The position numbers and the translations under genes were made by a program. The notes under the pieces were generated by a model. The model had not been told where the DNA came from, searched no databases, and saw only the letters and a list, made by a program, of their open reading frames with translations. Positions 44,947 through 47,700 of a DNA stretch of 47,700 nucleotides are shown here, piece by piece (position 1 is the first letter of the stretch; each line of letters opens with the position of its first letter). The stretch is from Shewanella sp. (GTDB lineage: Bacteria > Pseudomonadota > Gammaproteobacteria > Enterobacterales > Shewanellaceae): the NCBI GenBank assembly GCA_021462625.1, contig JAJNAU010000011.1:1-47700 (forward strand). The letters run 5' to 3'.

Positions 44947-46635
44947 ATGCCTTTGATCCTACTGCTGACCCAACAGATGTGTGTATATCTGGTGATCGTC
45001 TATCTGGTCAGCAAGACGCCTTTGTTTAAACTCTTTACCGAAGAGGCGCCGCGCTTTCCCCACAAGTTATTTATCTATTTCGTGTTTTCCGGTTTCTGCA
45101 TCATGGCCACCTATTTTGGTGAGCAAACCCATGACGCCATCGCCAATACCCGAGCCATGGGCGCCGTACTGGGCGGACTGCTCGGTGGTCCGGTGACTGG
45201 CTTACTGGTTGGCCTGACAGGCGGTCTGCATCGCTATTCCATCGGCGGCTTTACCGATGTGGCCTGTGCTATCTCCACCACCCTGGAAGGCCTGTGCGCC
45301 GGACTTATCAGCCAGTATCTGCGCAATCAGGGCAAGCGAGAGTTGATTTACAGCCCCGTGCTGGTTGCCATGGTGACCCTGTACGCCGAGTTGATGCAGA
45401 TGGCGTTGATCATACTTATCGCCAAACCCTACGAACACGCTTGGGAACTGGTGAAACAGATAGCACCGCCCATGTTGCTGATCAACTCCCTCGGGGCGGC
45501 TGCCTTTATGAGCATGATCCGGGATCAGAAAACCATGTTCGACAAGCTGTCATCGGCTTTTTCAGCCAAGGCGCTGAAAATTGCCGAGCGCAGTGTGGGG
45601 CTGCTGTCACGGGGTTTTAATGAAGAAACCAGCGCCAAAGTTGCCAAAATCATTATTGAAGAAACCAAAGTGGGCGCCGTAGCCATAACCGACAGGGAGA
45701 AACTACTGGCCTTTATCGGCACCGGCGCCGACCACCATATTCCCGGTACCGCTATCGCCTCGCAAATTACCAAAGACGCTATAGAGCAAAACACCGTCAT
45801 GTTTGCCGATGGCGTGGAAACCCCCTATTCCTGCTCGATGTCCGCCCAGTGCAAGCTGGGGTCCAGCCTGGTGATCCCGCTGCGCAACGACACCGAAGTG
45901 ATAGGCACCATCAAACTGTATGAACCCAAAAACAAGCTGTTCCTGAACATCAACCACACCCTAGGGGAAGGGATTGCCCGGCTGCTGTCCAACCAAATCC
46001 TGTACGGACGGGTTGAGCAACAGCAAAATCTGCTGATTCAGACCGAACTCAAGCTGCTGCAGGCTCAGGTCAATCCGCACTTCCTGTTCAATGCGCTCAA
46101 CACTATCAGCGCAATCACCCGGCGTAACCCGGATATGGCCCGCACTCTGCTGCAGCAGTTGTCGCAGTTCTTACGTATCAACCTCAAACGCACCACAGGT
46201 CTGGTGACCCTGGCCGATGAACTGGCTCATATTGACGCCTACCTGAATATCGAAAAGGCCAGATTTATTGACAGGCTGCAGGTGGAGATTGATATTCCCA
46301 ACGAGCTACACAGCATGCGTCTACCCGCTTTTACCCTGCAGCCAATCATTGAAAATGCCGTGAAACACGGCACCTCACATATGCTGGAAACAGGCCAGAT
46401 TCAGGTCAGAGGGGAGCAGGCAAACAACCAGATCCTGCTGACGATTACCGACAATGCCGGACTCTATCCACTGCAGCCGCTGAAGGATACACAGCACCAT
46501 GGTCTGGGGATGAATCTAGTGCATAAACGTATTCAAAATCAGTTCGGTGCCCAGTACGGGGTGCAGGTAACCTGTGAGCCGGACACCAGCACAACAGTCA
46601 CTATTCGAATTCCCGCCTTGGAGCCAGTGTCATGA
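44947..46635 (+). CDS. btsS: LytS-type sensor histidine kinase BtsS (YehU)
   Basis: Membrane sensor kinase; E. coli BtsS binds pyruvate with high affinity and signals to BtsR. The 562 aa (E. coli 561) begin with a 5TM-LYT sensor (about 1-200: LGGLLGGPVTGLLVGLTGGLHR, ISTTLEGL), then a GAF-like domain (about 210-350: VAITDREKLLAFIGTG, CKLGSSLVIPL), and a HisKA_7TM/His_kinase domain with QVNPHFLFNALNTI (His near 378) and HATPase motifs ENAVKHGTS and GLGMNLV. Overlaps btsR by 4 nt. The ribosome binding site is weak. Confidence 0.92.
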   Translation: MPLILLLTQQMCVYLVIVYLVSKTPLFKLFTEEAPRFPHKLFIYFVFSGFCIMATYFGEQTHDAIANTRAMGAVLGGLLGGPVTGLLVGLTGGLHRYSIGGFTDVACAISTTLEGLCAGLISQYLRNQGKRELIYSPVLVAMVTLYAELMQMALIILIAKPYEHAWELVKQIAPPMLLINSLGAAAFMSMIRDQKTMFDKLSSAFSAKALKIAERSVGLLSRGFNEETSAKVAKIIIEETKVGAVAITDREKLLAFIGTGADHHIPGTAIASQITKDAIEQNTVMFADGVETPYSCSMSAQCKLGSSLVIPLRNDTEVIGTIKLYEPKNKLFLNINHTLGEGIARLLSNQILYGRVEQQQNLLIQTELKLLQAQVNPHFLFNALNTISAITRRNPDMARTLLQQLSQFLRINLKRTTGLVTLADELAHIDAYLNIEKARFIDRLQVEIDIPNELHSMRLPAFTLQPIIENAVKHGTSHMLETGQIQVRGEQANNQILLTITDNAGLYPLQPLKDTQHHGLGMNLVHKRIQNQFGAQYGVQVTCEPDTSTTVTIRIPALEPVS

Positions 46636-47342
46636 TCCGCTGCCTTATCGTTGACGATGAACCCTTCGCCCGTGAAGAGTTGGCAGACATTCTTAAAGCC
46701 GCAACCGACATTGAAGTCATAGGCCAGTGCAACAATGCCGTAGAAGCCCTGCAAGCCATTCACAGGGATAAGCCGGATCTGGTATTTCTGGATATCCAGA
46801 TGCCGCGCATCACAGGCATGGAGATGATCGCCATGCTGGATCCGGACAACATGACGCGCGTGGTGTTTGTCACAGCTTATGATGAGTACGCCATCAACGC
46901 CTTTGAAAACCACGCCTTTGATTATTTACTTAAACCTGTCGATGAACAGCGATTGGCCAAAACCCTGGATAAGCTACGCAAGGATCTGCGCCCCCGGGAT
47001 CTGCAGGTATTAATGCCATCATCGCTGGAAGTCCTGCCCTGCTACAGCGGCAACCGTCTTAAAGTGGTGCCGGTGAAAGATGTAGAGTATGTATTCAGCG
47101 ATCTGGGCGGCATTCATGTCGCCACAGCAACCAGCCAGGTGCACACCCAAATGACACTGAAACTGTTGGAGGAGAAAACCCCGCTGGTACGCTGTCACCG
47201 CCAGTATCTGCTGATGCCCTCTGCCATCAGCGAAATTATTCTCCAGGACACCGGTGCACTGACCATCACCCACAGTGGCGCAAAGGTGCCCGTCTCGCGG
47301 CGGTATCTCAAAAGTCTGAAGCAGCGGTTTGGTTATCAGTAG
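46632..47342 (+). CDS. btsR: LytTR response regulator BtsR (YehT)
   Basis: Partner of BtsS. The 236-aa protein has a receiver domain (Asp8/Asp9, phospho-acceptor Asp54 in LVFLDIQMP, Lys in YLLKPVD) and a C-terminal LytTR DNA-binding domain (about 130-235: RLKVVPVKDVEYVFSDLGGIHV, VSRRYLKSLKQRFG). In E. coli it activates the pyruvate transporter gene btsT; no btsT-like gene is in this window. Start fixed by the ATGA overlap. Confidence 0.93.
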   Translation: MIRCLIVDDEPFAREELADILKAATDIEVIGQCNNAVEALQAIHRDKPDLVFLDIQMPRITGMEMIAMLDPDNMTRVVFVTAYDEYAINAFENHAFDYLLKPVDEQRLAKTLDKLRKDLRPRDLQVLMPSSLEVLPCYSGNRLKVVPVKDVEYVFSDLGGIHVATATSQVHTQMTLKLLEEKTPLVRCHRQYLLMPSAISEIILQDTGALTITHSGAKVPVSRRYLKSLKQRFGYQ

Positions 47343-47700
47343 GCGGCAAGTGGATCGACTCGCAATCGATTGATTGTGATCAGTGGAATCTGTACCTCAT
47401 CTGCAATGGGTGGATTTATTTGCCAAGCTGCGCTTGGCGAACGTAGAGGAGTTTTCCTTACTGGCTGCGATAAATTGCCTTATGTTAGTGTTTGAGTGAA
47501 AAATCACGACTTCTGCCAAACGCAGCTTGACTATGCACTGTCGCAGGCAAATGAGACCACCGAGTAACCACTCGAGGCCACATCCCTGCCGCTTAGGGTT
47601 CTGGTTGAGCTGTAATACCAATCCGCATAGGAGGTTAGTCACTCAGCGAGAATTTAAAGGTGTGAAGACAATCAGAGCAATCGAAGGTCTATCGGGATAA
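47343..47700. other. Right-end intergenic region
   Basis: No convincing gene. A minus-strand frame (47397-47642, 81 codons) lacks recognisable motifs. TAATACCAATCCGCATAGG near 47613-47632 resembles sequence often seen at repeats in marine gammaproteobacteria, and a short plus-strand frame at the end reads GVKTIRAIEGLSG before a stop. Either could be the edge of a mobile element cut off by the window. No btsR terminator was found. Confidence 0.3.

Noticed and set aside
47397..47642. 81-codon minus-strand ORF at the right edge
   Set aside because: No motif, no ribosome binding site, and composition unlike the neighbouring genes.

Overview
The window looks like a chromosomal segment of a marine-type gammaproteobacterium, most likely Shewanella or a close relative. 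This is an inference from gene content and order: trpE-G-D-CF-B-A with trpG and trpD unfused and trpC/trpF fused; yciO-scpA-scpB-rluB next to the trp locus; a complete iscRSUA-hscBA-fdx operon; a TorF-type porin; and a btsSR (yehUT) pair. Coding density is high. No phage, CRISPR array, rRNA or tRNA was recognised.

Layout. 1-3.3 kb: rssA-like patatin hydrolase (-) and a DEAD-box RNA helicase (+) with a TTG start. 3.3-7.2 kb: a minus-strand run rnaAM(trpH)-yciO, then scpA-scpB-rluB. 7.6-14.6 kb: a tryptophan operon preceded by a 19-codon leader peptide with three tandem Trp codons and an attenuator; it ends at a bidirectional terminator. 14.7-32.9 kb: an 18-kb polyamine island. The minus-strand series puuD-puuA-potFGHI-puuB-gabD-gabT imports putrescine, gamma-glutamylates it, oxidises it, releases GABA and converts GABA to succinate. 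Next to it are puuR (-), a second puuB-like oxidase (+), puuC (-), then an omega-amino acid:pyruvate transaminase, a CoA-acylating (methyl)malonate-semialdehyde dehydrogenase and a small cupin (+). The last enzymes suggest a C3 (beta-alanine/1,3-diaminopropane) branch beside the C4 branch. 33.0-34.5 kb: TorF-like porin and ndk. 35.4-42.5 kb: the isc operon (-), with cysE and trmJ upstream. 42.6-47.3 kb: suhB, psiE, yecH (-), and the btsS/btsR two-component system.

Non-coding structure. Three 265-266 bp miniature elements end in IS5-like terminal repeats and are each flanked by a 4-bp TTAG/CTAA duplication. One sits in the short 5' leader of rnaAM, one abuts the rluB terminator, and one is nested in a second inverted-repeat element that ends 5 bp past the fdx stop codon. 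Regulatory sites read from sequence include a 23/25 match to the IscR type 1 site at the iscR promoter, two strong PuuR-type boxes in the polyamine island, a perfect 15-bp palindrome between puuC and the transaminase gene, a CRP-type site beside a 13-bp tandem repeat upstream of psiE, and several intrinsic terminators.

No wholly new biological system can be claimed. The most interesting items are the MITE family and its nested insertion, the compact trp attenuator, and the regulatory layout of the polyamine island with its C3/C4 branches.
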